A DNA stretch of 64,000 nucleotides from Prorocentrum cordatum (lineage: Eukaryota > Sar > Dinophyceae > Prorocentrales > Prorocentraceae), in assembly GCA_963575745.1 (NCBI GenBank), contig CAUYUJ010007424.1:356962-420961 (forward strand). The letters are read 5' to 3'. How positions within the stretch are numbered: position 1 is the first letter of the stretch; every line of letters starts with the position of its first letter. Both the position numbers and the translations under genes were made by a program. Positions 34,615 through 44,535 of this stretch are shown here, piece after piece. Below the pieces are notes generated by a model that was not told the DNA's origin, did not search any database, and worked only from the letters and a program-made list of their open reading frames with translations.

Positions 34615-34616
34615 AC

Positions 34617-34664
<48 letters not shown>

Positions 34665-34800
34665 CGCACACATACGCACGCACACTGACCTTGGCCAGGC
34701 CCATCCTGGGCCCAGGATCGGTCTATACGACCTCTTGGCTTGGCCAACAAAAACATGTACACACATCCTGGGTCCAGGATGTACCTGGCCACGATCGGTG
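34615..34800. repeat. CA microsatellite followed by a hairpin of the CCTGGGCCCAGG type
   Basis: (CA)n at 34616-34690; then GGCCAGGCCCATCCTGGGCC on one arm and its diverged complement ending ACCTGGCCACGATCGG at about 34798. Same family as 39454-39609, diverged. Confidence 0.6.
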
Positions 34801-37179
34801 AATGTGCATACTTCTCTTCTCCCGATCTGTGAGGCCAGCCCCCACCCCAGCCTCTGGGATGCGCACTCGGGTCCGCCCAAACCGATGTCAACCAGGGCCA
34901 TGTCGCGAACCCCGGCCAGCTGCAAAAAGGGGGTCCCGAGCCCAGGTCAGCGGAGGGAGGGGATGGCGCAATGCCAAGGGAGGTCTCAACTGGGGTGGGG
35001 TCGCCACTTCCTCAAGGAAGCACAACTTCCTCCAGGAAGTGGGCCCCAGAGAACACTCCAGAGCCCTCCAACACGACCCCGAACGTACAACAACCTCCTC
35101 GAGCTTCGATCCTGGAACTTCAACTTCCAGGCAGAACCGGTGCCGCCCCCAATGGTGACACCCCGTGGCGCTGCCTGAAAGGGAAGGAAGGGCGGCTGGC
35201 TCCATGTGGCCGGTTCCAGAGATCCGGAAGGCAAGCATGCTGTCACCTCGTGGGCACGCACTGGCTGCTTCCGCCGGCTTCCGCCAGCGGAGGCGGTCTC
35301 TTTCTACTTCCGCGGGCTTCCGCCACCATCCTGCCGCCTTCCGCTGAGGAAGAAATGACAGCTCCTCCGATCCTCGAAGGCGAGGCCCTTTCTGGAACGA
35401 CTCATGCGGTTGCCATTACAAGGCAGGCCAGAGGGTATTTTAGCGGATGGGGCACCCCGTTGGCCGCCGACCCCGTCAGCGCTGAACCCCCGCGACGCTC
35501 CCCCACGGTGCTCCCCAAACGTCATAGAAGCAGACGAAATTCTAGGAACTCAGGGGCCTGAGTTTGTAGATCCAGAATCTCGGACGCCCGAACTTCCAGA
35601 AACTCCTGATTTCGAAACTTTGGAGGACCATACCGTGCTCTTGACCTCACCTGGCTACTTCCGCCAGCAGAGCCGCGCTCGATGCTCACATTCGTCGGCT
35701 TTCGAAGGCCTTCCGACGAGGAAGAGGCGTCAGCCTCGCGTCCCCTCGAAGGCGAGGCCCTCTCTGGGGAGCCACACAAAAAAAAGTCGGGTCCCTCCTC
35801 CCTCATCCCCGTCTGGAACTGCCTGGCAGGCTCGGGACACCTCGTTAAGTCGCCCGATACACCTCCTAAGACCGCTGAGAGATCCTCGACTTACGATTTG
35901 TTTCCCAAGGCCAGCGCTGGTGTACAGTCCGCAGTGCGCTGCTAGCACGGCCTTCTGTGGTGCCTCTGAGGCAAACGGCTGCGGAGGAGGGGAAGCGGTG
36001 CTGCAATCCCGCCCATCCCGCCTGCGCCAAACTGCGTTTGCCAGAAACTGTGAACTTGTCAGAGTGGGGACGGACAAACTCTTCCCCGCTTCGCACTGCT
36101 GAGGTGGAACATCACTTTGCTATCAGAAACCGTAGTCGTGACGACGATGCGCCCTGAGAAGCCCCATCCAACCATGTGTGCCAATACAGAATTCTAGAAA
36201 CATACCTGCCTACTCCGAACTGTGCGCGGACCCTCGCTGTGCCGCAAAACTTGTCAGACAAGATTCGGGCTGTTTTTCGAAAGGCCTTCGGAGGCCGGGC
36301 TCTCTCCGAGCCCGTGGCGCCAGGGACAGTGGCACCGAACTCGCGCACACGAGAAGGCTTGTTGCTACACCTGCTGGTGCTGTCCCTACTGGACATGCTG
36401 ACGATCGTCGTCTGCCAGCGATCGAACTCAAAGCTGCTGATGTTCTGGCCTGCTGGCCTTGTGTTGTAGCCCCTTGCTCTGGGCTTCTTTCATAAAACAG
36501 TATATGCATGTTGGCATCCTCTTCTGTCGTGTGTGTCTGCATCGATCGGTGCAACTCGTCTCTGACGAGCCCGGCGAATATCTTGGGTTATGTGCGGAAG
36601 ATGCGGGAGTGTAGCCGTTCGTATACGCTGACACACCCACAGATATCTACACACATACATATATATGTCTATATATACATATATATATATATGTATAACA
36701 AGATGTTACAAATCCTTCCGATGTTCGTGCGGGCACACATACTCGACGTCGACGCTGTTCGCAAATCCGGGTGTGGAGAACCCTTGGGGCCAGGATGTGG
36801 ACAATACCAATGCGTTCCTCCGGTCCACCGACCGCCGCATCTCTAACTTGATTAGATCGAGGAAGAAATAGGCCGACGCCCATACGTAGTTACACAAATG
36901 ACCCTGTTTGGCCCTACCGCCATCGTGCTACCATGAGGAGCGCTGGGTCAAGAACGAAGGAGCTTTTTTGGCCACGGCGAGCCTCGGTCAACCTAGAGGT
37001 TCGCCATGGTTCGCCGACGTGGATCTCAGGAGCGGCCCGAGAACCACGGCCCCTCCCGAGCGCAGAGTGGCCCGTGTCTCGGCGCCTTCTGCACGACTCT
37101 GTCTGGCCCTCGCAGACGAGGCCCCTGCCTCGGACGCCGCCCACCCGCGCGCGCCTCGTCGCTGCTGAGGCTGGCGCAC
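34801..37179. other. Intron sequence; two TTCCGCC-family copies
   Basis: Copies at about 35260-35400 and 35640-35780 share CTTCCGCC words, GAGGAAGA and TCGAAGGCGAGGCCCT. An AT-rich TATATA patch lies at 36655-36700. No gene accepted. Confidence 0.5.
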
Positions 37180-37400
37180 AGCGCGCCGCCGCCGGCGTCC
37201 AGGGCGGCCTCCCGGCAGAAGTAGAAGGCGTACAGGGCCTCCGCGAGCCAGCCACTCTTTGCCGTCGGCGGCGAGGCAGAGTTGGCTGCACCAGCGATAG
37301 AGCCAGACGGGCGCACCGAAAGGCGAAGTGGCCAGCATGCGAGCGCGGGCGGCGGAGGGGAAGAAACGGTCACTCGGAAGTGGAGGAGTCTTCTCACCCT
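37180..37400 (-). pseudogene. Possible coding remnant, unknown
   Basis: Minus-strand frames read LYRWCSQLCLAADGKEW and, after one frame change near 37255, LAEALYAFYFCREAALDAGG. The composition looks like protein; no family recognised. It lies between the S5 and pore exons and could be an unrelated fragment. Confidence 0.2.
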
Positions 37401-38523
37401 GCGTGGGCTGGCAGAGCCGAGCCGGCCACACAGAAGAGCGACCATGGGCAAGGGCGACCTCTGGCGCGCAGCTTCCGGGGGGGGGGGCCCGGGAGGCCAG
37501 GCCCGGGCTCGGAGGCCGTCATTCTCGCATCGCGCTCGCTCCGACGATCGGCGGGCCCCCAGGCGGGCCCGCGCCAAAGAGGCCACCCCAGCCCAGGGCC
37601 GCTCTTACGCGCAGCCGGGCGAGGAGCAGAGCAGCACCGGTGGCGACGTCGTCGGCCGCGGGCGGCAGGGAGGCTCCGAGGGTGCTAGAGGCCGCCCAGG
37701 ACCTCGCCATGGCCTGGAGGTCCGGGCGTTGCGTTTTTTTTCACACCGTGCGCTTTCGCGCCAAAAACGCCGCACGATGGTCCCAGGAGCTCGGGACGAG
37801 CCGAGGAGGTAAGAAACATCCTCTCCTGTTCGCTCCCAAGAGCGCGCACGACGATCCAAGAGGCTCCCGAGACCGTCCCGAGACGGCCTCCAGGCTTCCA
37901 ACAGTCAGGGGCCCAAGAGGCGCCCTGGTTCCCGGACCATCACAGATCGATGCGGCTCGAGGAAATGCGCCGCAGAAAGATTGAGTCTAGGGCTCTGGTC
38001 GTGATTGTTCGCCATGCTGCAATTCTGTTTGCAAGCGTCGGATCTCAGGGTGCATGTTTTTGTTGGACCACCCCGCAACCGCGCTGCCCTTGGCCGCCCC
38101 TGCTGGGATCTCCTGCATTGCTTGTGCATGTGGCTGTCGTGCGCACCTTTTTTTCTGCATCTGTCAACCGCCCTGTGGTTGTCCCACATCGTCAGACGCT
38201 CGGTGGCAATCTGCTTAGCGCACCCCGCTTATGCCCTCGCTGACGTGGACCAACCGGCCGGGAAGTAAAAGACAGAACATGTTGTTTGTGTGCGTGTGTG
38301 TGTAGTGTGTGTAGTGTGTGTGTGTGTGTGTGTGTGTGTGCTCCCACTCGCCACCTACGCCCGGGTGGCCTATGGGCGGTCGATCCAATGCGGTTCCGCG
38401 TCCGAGTGCCCGGCCGGCCGCGCGCGTCAGTTCCGTGCTATGCCTCGCTCGACTTTCTCCGCCGCCTCGCTGCGCGCGAGGCCGCAATCGCCAGAGTGTG
38501 TGTGTATCTGGCGTGCACTGCGC
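37401..38523. other. Intron sequence; GT microsatellite
   Basis: (GT)n with interruptions at 38285-38342. No other feature recognised. Confidence 0.5.
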
Positions 38524-38601
38524 CTCCGTGAGGATCAGCGACATCATCATCTGCACGACGAACAGCGACACGCACGTCCAGCCAAGGATGTCCGCCGCCG
38601 T
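38524..38601 (-). CDS. Voltage-gated cation channel, exon with S5
   Basis: Encodes the hydrophobic run ILGWTCVSLFVVQMMMSLIL followed by TE, which fits S5 and the start of the pore turret. A GC donor at 38523-38522 leaves phase 0 and matches the start of the pore exon. The upstream border is not resolved. An in-frame TAA lies just before codon 38601-38599 and no AG is present between it and the helix, so the acceptor is unusual or the sequence has a local error. Identity rests on position between S4 and pore, on hydrophobicity and on phase. Confidence 0.62.
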
Positions 38602-39065
38602 TTATGGCCCCACGGCGCGCGGTGCGGCGGGGCGCCTCACTCGGGCTCCCGATGCCCGAGGAGCCCCCGAGAGGGCCCCCCGAGCGGGCACTCGAGCAGC
38701 CCTCGAGAGGGGCCCGCGCCCAGAGGAAACTGCACGATGCTCAAGGTGAGGGCATTGGAGACGGAACCAGCCTCGCGTCGTGCAACAAGCGAGACGGAAA
38801 TGTGATCATTGTGTTTTTGGCTTCCAGATGCACTGACCGGGCCTCGGGACCGTCCAAAATCCGCCTCAGGATGAAAAAAGCAAGTCCCCGGTAAGGGATC
38901 CGGACCTCTCGGGGTCCACGGCGAAAGCATGGGATGGATCAGGAAACCAGGTTTTTTTTTCACCCCAACATGATTCAAACGCAGTAGAAACATGTTAGCG
39001 CCTCGGCCTGTTCAGCGACACGGGTGGCACTACATATGAGGAATAAAACGCGTCTCAAATGCAAC

Positions 39066-39272
39066 CTCCTGCCAGGGTCTGCCAGCCAGCCGGCGGAAGA
39101 CCAAGGGAAACTTGGCCCATGGATCTCATCGCCACCCTCCTCCGAGAAGGCATCCCCCAGGACCTGAAGCCTCCAGGGTCTGCCAGCCAGCCGGCGGAAG
39201 ACTAAGGGAGGCTTGGCCATGGATCTCATCGCCACCCTCCTCCGAGAAGGCATCCCCCCAGGACCTGAAGCC
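39066..39272. repeat. Tandem duplication of about 101 bp
   Basis: GGGTCTGCCAGCCAGCCGGC ... GGACCTGAAGCCTCC occurs twice in a row with only a few differences. Confidence 0.9.
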
Positions 39273-39453
39273 TCCCGGGCACACCTCGGAGCGCCCCAAG
39301 CGCACGACGAGGGCCCCTCGACAGAGCCTCAGAAGTTGCTCGGGAGGGCGGCCGCCGAGAAGGCCCGCAAGGGACCCCAAACGGGGAGGCGCCAGGGTTC
39401 TGACTCAAAGCGGCCCCCGACGAGGCCAGAGGTCTTTTCAGCAGCGGTAGGAA

Positions 39454-39609
39454 GGCACCAACTATACACCAACACCGATCCTGGCCAGGATCACCCTGGG
39501 CCCAGGATCGGTGTGTACGCCCTCCTGCCTTGGGCAAGAAGGTATATACACCGATCCTGGGCCCAGGGTGATCCTGGGCCAGGAACGGTGTTGGTGTATA
39601 GTTGGTGCC
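39454..39609. mobile_element. Near-perfect 156 bp hairpin element between direct repeats
   Basis: Begins GGCACCAACTATACACCAAC and ends with its complement; pairing runs on through ACCGATCCTGGCC and CCTGGGCCCAGGATCGGTGT, leaving a loop of about 20 bases. It is flanked on both sides by a 45 bp direct repeat (GACGAGGCCAGAGGTCTTTT at 39418-39441 and 39626-39650). A diverged relative is at 34688-34800. Confidence 0.85.
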
Positions 39610-39695
39610 CTCCGAAAAGCGACCCCCGACGAGGCCAGAGGTCTTTTCAGCAGCGGGGGAGCGGCGATGACCCGCCGGAGGCGCCATCGATACAC

Positions 39696-39900
39696 GCTTG
39701 AGCGGATGGCGGCGAACATCAGGTAGAGGGAATCGCAGGCCTCGAAGGACCGGAACATGGTGATGAGCCGGATCACGCGCACCAGCCGCACCATGCGCAG
39801 GGGCAAGAAGTCGACCGCGACCTCCCGCTTGACGGCCAGGGCGGAGACGCTCAGGCACACCAGCGCCAGGTCGAACAGGTTCCACTTGTCACAGAAGAAC
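39696..39900 (-). CDS. Voltage-gated cation channel, exon with S3 and S4
   Basis: S3 begins CDKWNLFDLALVCLSV, with the conserved Asp of S3. S4 is LRMVRLVRVIRLITMFR, where Arg recurs every third residue four times, the classic voltage sensor. The S4-S5 linker follows (SFEACDSLYLMFAAIRSS). The acceptor is GAG at 39901-39903 and the donor GTGTAT from 39695. The first base completes the Arg codon left open by the S1-S2 exon, and the end is in phase 0. This is the clearest single piece of the gene. Just past its donor the intron holds a 156 bp hairpin (39454-39609). Confidence 0.85.
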
Positions 39901-40089
39901 CTCGCTCGAAGAGGAGATCGACTACAGCACTGATTTGCCCCACAACTGTTTTCCCCAACCACGATGTGGTGTTGGGTCTTCGCTTTGAAGAGATATCGCT
40001 CCGCGTCTCACTCGCCCTCCTCCCCTCCCTCCTTCCTCTCATCCTTTCCCTCCGCATGTCCCTGTTTCAGCACACCCGTCCCGTGTCCC

Positions 40090-40850
40090 TATAGGGCGCT
40101 CCAACGAAGGCTCCAATGGCAAAAGTCGCATGAGCTTCCCCGCCCACCGCATGTCAATTTCGGCACACACAACACGCTTCGTGGCCGCTTAGGGAGTTCC
40201 ACTGACGGCTCCACTTGCAGGGTTCACACGCGATTCCCCGCCCTCCGCATGTCTATTTCGGCACACCCCTCACGCGCTTCGTGGTTCCACAAGGAGCTCC
40301 ACCGAAGGCCCAAGTGGCACTTCCTCGCCCACCGCGGGTCGATTTCGGTTGTCTTCTCACACGCTTCGTGGCCCCGCAGGGAGCTCCACCGAAGGCCCCA
40401 GTGGCAGGGTTCGCAAGCGGCTCCACGCCCACCGCACGTCCACTTCGACGCACCTCTTACACTTTCCGTGGCCCCATAGGGAGTTCCACCGAAGGCCCCA
40501 GTGGCAGGGTTCACATGCGGCTCCACGCCCACCGCATGTCCTTCTCGGCACACACGTCACGCGCTACGCGGCGCCAGAGGGAGCTCCACCGAAGGCCCCA
40601 GTGGCAGGGTTCACATGCGGCTCCCCGCCCACCGCCTGTCAGCTTCGGCACCACCGCTCACACGTGTCGCGGCCCCATAAGGAGCTCCACTGGAGGCCCC
40701 AATGGCAGGGTTCACATGCGGCTCCCCGCCCACCGCATGGCAATCTCGGAACACCCATCACGCGCTTCGTGGCCCTGCAGGGAGCTCCGCCGAAGGCACA
40801 CCCTCCACGCGTTTCGTGGCCAGTGAGCTCGCGGGGACTCCCCTGCGCCG
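40090..40850 (+). repeat. Satellite of about 100 bp, direct array
   Basis: GGGAGCTCCACCGAAGGCCC recurs at about 40287, 40380, 40480, 40580, 40680 and 40780. Seven or so copies at 85-95 percent by eye. It lies in the intron between S1-S2 and S3-S4. Related units run the opposite way at 43850-44535. Confidence 0.9.
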
Positions 40851-41497
40851 TGCCTCCAGGAGTCGCCCGACGCCCGCGCGCTGTGCCCAGCGCTTTGCCC
40901 GTTGTCGGCCGCCCGTGCTTGTGGCCCCGTGCCGCAGACGAGCCGCGCGCGGTGCTGGGACTCCTTCGGGGCGATTGGCGCGCGTCGCGGGGACTCCGCT
41001 GGCAATGCGCGGTGCCCAAAGCCGCGGTCACCAGGGCGCAAGCACACAGAGGGCAGAAACACAGGAGAAGAACATGGATGCCACACGGCTGGGCCTGGGC
41101 CTCGGGCCACCGCGGGCCAGGCGGCCAGGGACGCAACGCCGCACACTGGAAGCAAGGAGAGGAGGAGCGAAAGAGCTGGGAAAGAAGTGGGCACGAAGTG
41201 GCAGCACACGGGGCTCGCGCCAAGCATAGTATTCCCCCGCGAGCCCAACGGTTGTTCTGTCCCAACCAACGCCGCACTCCTTTTCCTGGCCCCCTCCTGC
41301 TCCTCACCTGCCCCGCGATACTCCAAGCTGCTCATGGTTGGGCCCTTCGCCCGGATATCCTTGTAGAATCTCCCTAACCAAGAAGACATCGAATGTTCGC
41401 AGATCTACGGGTCATTCTGCGCACTTTCGCGGATTCTGAGAACAACCGAATTGTGGCGCAAATCAATTCTGTAGTCCATATCTCCCAGTGGAGAAAG

Positions 41498-41662
41498 CAG
41501 CATAAACGTAACGTCTCGGAGGTCCGCGCCGATTTCCTGGATCGGCGCTGGACCCCCTTCCCTGGCGCGCGGGGCGGGCCAGGGGCGGCACCGGAGGCGC
41601 CTCTCAGAGGGGCCACAGCGCCGCTCCAAGAAATCCGCTCGGAGCTCCGAGTGTTTATGCTG
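41498..41662. mobile_element. Foldback family, copy 2 (best ends)
   Basis: Outer ends CAGCATAAAC and GTTTATGCTG are exact complements. Inside them TCTCGGAGGTCCGCGCCGAT and ATCCGCTCGGAGCTCCGAG pair, then CTGGATCGGCGCTG with CAGCGCCGCTCCAAG. Total 165 bp. It lies in the channel intron. Confidence 0.78.
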
Positions 41663-42207
41663 TGCATGCGTTCCGTCGAGGGAGGGCGCCAGCTGTACAC
41701 CGGCCTAGACCCGATAAAGGGGCCCAGGGACACACGAAGAAAGAGACACAGATCCTGGAATTCCCCACCTTCTCCCGTGTTTTCTGGGTTTTCGTCTTCC
41801 CCCCCCCCACTTCCCACATTTCCCCATACTCTCCTGGGAGTCGACGGTTCATTGTGTCTGTGTGCTCTGGTTCCCCTCCTGACCCCTACAGGCCCGAAAA
41901 TCTGTGCGCGCGCCCTCCTGGAAGGCATGCAGCTGCCAAGCTCCCGGGCCCGGAGTGGTCCTGGCCAGGACCAGTGCAGGCGATGATGGGGCCGGGCGAA
42001 AGGGGGGGACAGCAGAGGCGGGGCTTGAGAATCAGCTCCTCACGTAGCTGATTTTCCTGGCGCCTCCCGGCGCCGGGAGGCGACCATGCATCGAGGAATG
42101 GGCCCGCCGGCGGGGCCGAGACCAGCTGCATGCAGCAGATTTCGTACCCCCCCCCTTTCCCTATCCCCCCCTTTCGCTCGGCCCGAGATTGGAAGGCGTG
42201 CCCCAGC

Positions 42208-42456
42208 CTGGCGCGCAGGCCCAAGAGCTTCAGCGCGATCTCGATCGTGAAGATCATGGAGAAAACCCAGTGCCAGAGCTCGAAGAACCCAGTGCGGTCT
42301 GTACCGTCTGCGCGCGCGAAGAAGAAGATGCTGCCCATATCCTTTAGGACCGAACCCCTCTGCTGCCCCTCGGCCTCCTGCTCCGCGGCGATGATCAGCC
42401 CAGAGAGGAAGATGACGAAGCAGATCATGAAGTCGAAGGCGCGGCTGGACACCAGC
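42208..42456 (-). CDS. Voltage-gated cation channel, exon with S1 and S2
   Basis: Encodes the start of a six-helix ion-transport domain, read on the minus strand. S1 is seen as FDFMICFVIFLSGLIIAAEQ. A linker follows, then S2 as WVFSMIFTIEIALKLLGL, with the conserved acidic residue of the voltage-sensor counter-charge site (IEIALKLLG is a hallmark of the Ca/Na channel superfamily). The 3' splice site is a pyrimidine-rich stretch ending CCAG at 42457-42460. The 5' splice site is GC at 42207-42206. The exon starts after one nucleotide of a split codon and ends with AG, which joins the G of the next exon to make Arg, so that S2 runs cleanly into S3. The frame is open throughout. The exon upstream, which should carry the cytoplasmic N-terminus, was not found. 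Other voltage-gated cation channel subtypes are possible. Confidence 0.75.
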
Positions 42457-42479
42457 CTGGAGGGGCAACGATGCGGGGG

Positions 42480-42620
42480 GGACGAGGTTTCGAGGTGCGA
42501 GGGCTTCGGACGTTTTCGTTGGTTCTCGTCGGCTTTCTAGCCTCGGGATGCCTTCCAGCGGCTGCGCCTCGCCGAGAGCGTTCCGTGGGTTTCTGCATCG
42601 TCCCGAACGCACGGTCGAGC
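42480..42620 (-). repeat. Dispersed repeat touching a splice acceptor (partner at 53830-53970)
   Basis: On the minus strand: CGTTCGGGACGAT ... AACGCTCTCGGCGAGGCGCA, then GCCGCTGGAAGGCATCCCGA, then GGCTAGAAAGCCG, ending about 25 bases before the acceptor of the S1-S2 exon. The copy at 53830-53970 is on the plus strand with the same word order. Confidence 0.85.
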
Positions 42621-42639
42621 CCAGGGGGGAGTGCGAAGG

Positions 42640-42870
42640 AGAAAGCCTTCTCAGAAGGTTCGAAAATCCTACGGCCTTCTGCGAGGCGTTCTAAGCATTC
42701 CCCGACGACACAAAAAATTCTCAGGTGAGAAGCCCCGCCGCCTTCTGAGAGGGCCTTCTCCTTCTCACTTCTTCCCCTCGCTCGCCGCCAACCTGAGCCT
42801 ACGGGTCGGGAACTTTTGCCTAGCGTGCTGCGGCGGCGACCCCAGCGACGCGACATGCCCTGCGAGCTAT
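42640..42870. repeat. Dispersed repeat pieces shared with 50868-50936 and 53185-53330
   Basis: 42640-42780 shares TTCTCAGAA..., GCGTTCTAAG, AGAAGCCCCGCCGCCT and CTGAGAGGGCC with 53185-53330. 42793-42870 shares GAGCCT(A/T)CGG, GTCGGGAAC and TGCCCTGCGAGCT with 50868-50936. Confidence 0.8.
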
Positions 42871-43244
42871 TCGCGTGTCGCTCCGCTCGGCTGGCTGGAA
42901 GGCTGGGACGAACTCGGGACGTTGACGCCCGGGGGCCAGGGCGTGGCTTGCGTGTCGCGCCGTGGCGCGGTGGGCCACGACAAGCGGCGTGACACGCCGG
43001 GCATACGCGCCTGGCCCACGGCAGGCTCGACGACTCGGGCAGGTGGCTGCACCGCCCCGGAGCCTACCATCCTCCCCTGGCTGAGGTTGCCCCTGAGCCC
43101 TGAGGCCTGCGGAGCTTCCCGGGCGCGTTCCGAAAGGCCCACGACACGCTCGATGACTCGGGCTGGTAGCTCGCCACCCCGAGGGTCGGCGGCTTATCCC
43201 CGCCGGCGAGCTTCGCGGCCTCCTTTGGGGGGCAACGATAGGTG
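42871..43244. other. GC-rich sequence, nothing recognised
   Basis: No repeat partner or coding motif seen. Confidence 0.4.
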
Positions 43245-43440
43245 GGGACTGGCATAGGGAGGGAACACCGACTTGGAATCGGCGATACATCGCCGATGGA
43301 TCGGCGATAGGCCCCCGATAGCGAATCCCAGCGTTCTTAGGCAGGTTGGGGCTACCGGGCCCCTGTCGGCGATCAGTGGGCGATTGGAGGTCGATGCATC
43401 CCCCACATGCCTATTCCCCCCTATCGTTGCCCCTGATCCT
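43245..43440. repeat. Dispersed repeat with GATACATCGCC palindromes (partner at 50700-50865)
   Basis: AATCGGCGATACATCGCCGA followed by TCGGCGATAGG, then CCGGGCCCCTxTCGGCG and GGTCGATGC. The partner carries the same series. Confidence 0.85.
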
Positions 43441-43849
43441 TGGCCTGCGAGGCCGCCCGGTGCGCGAGGTGCCTCACGCCTGACACCGCCGCCGCCCCGC
43501 CGCCGCCGCCGACATCGCCGCCGTCCCCAGTTCGGCAACCCCTGCAGGTCAGACTACTGAGGCGCCCGCTGGGGTTCAGAATCAATGGGCCGAGGGCCGC
43601 CAGGAAGAATGCACAAGTAACTACCTACGTGTACTTGATTGGCCTGGAGAAGGGCCCAACCCTATGCGGCTGCGAGCGACGCAGAATATGACACTCCTCA
43701 GACGTAGCGCGCCGCGAGAAGGATGGAGCCCAGGGGCAGTGCGGATGGGGGGCGGCGGGCCAAGCGCGCAGAGGCGAGCTGAGCTCCCCATGGTGCGCCA
43801 TCTACCAGAGAGGTAAACTGAGCTGCCTAGGGAGAACGAACAGTGCGCG

Positions 43850-44535
43850 AGGTGTGCCACATTCGGCACGGTGCCGCCGTGCGATCCCTGGCACTGAGGC
43901 CTGCGGTGGAGCTCCCTCTGGGGCGGGTGCACAATGCGAGCTGAGCCACTGAGGCCGTAGGTGGAGAACCCGTATGACGCCACGAAACGTGTGAGTGGTG
44001 TTCCGAATTGGGTGCAGGTGAGCCATGCGAATTGTGCCGCTGTGGCCGTATGTGGGCTTCCTTATGGGTCTACGAAGTGTGTGATGGGTGTTCAGATGAA
44101 GCTTGCGCCCAGCTGGGCGCGGGTGCGCCATGCGAATTGTGCCTCTGGGGCCCTAGGTGCGCTCCCCATGGGCCACGAAACGAGTGAGGGGTCTGCCGAT
44201 TTGCAAGCTACGCCATGCGAACTGCGCCACTTGGGCCCTAGGTGAAACTTTCCAGAGGCCACAACATATTATAGGCGTATGCTGAATTGGCGCGGCGGGT
44301 TCGCCATGCGAGTTGTGCCACTGGGGCCCTGGCTCCCTGTGGGGCCACGTAGCGTGTGAGTTGTGTGCCAGATTGGTGGCGGGTGGGCCATGCAAGCTGC
44401 GCCCCTGGGGCCCTAGGTGGAGCTCCTCATGGGCCGCGAAGCGTGTGAGTGGTGTGCCGACTTGGAGGCGGGTGCGATATGCGAGCTGTGCCACTGGAGC
44501 CGTAGGTCGGTGGATGTCCCTGTGGGGTCATGAAG
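43850..44535 (-). repeat. Satellite of about 85-100 bp, inverted array
   Basis: Reverse-complement relatives of the 40090-40850 units, more diverged (GCCACGAAACGTGTGAGTGG at about 43979, with counterparts near 44070, 44170, 44345, 44432 and 44525). Confidence 0.8.
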
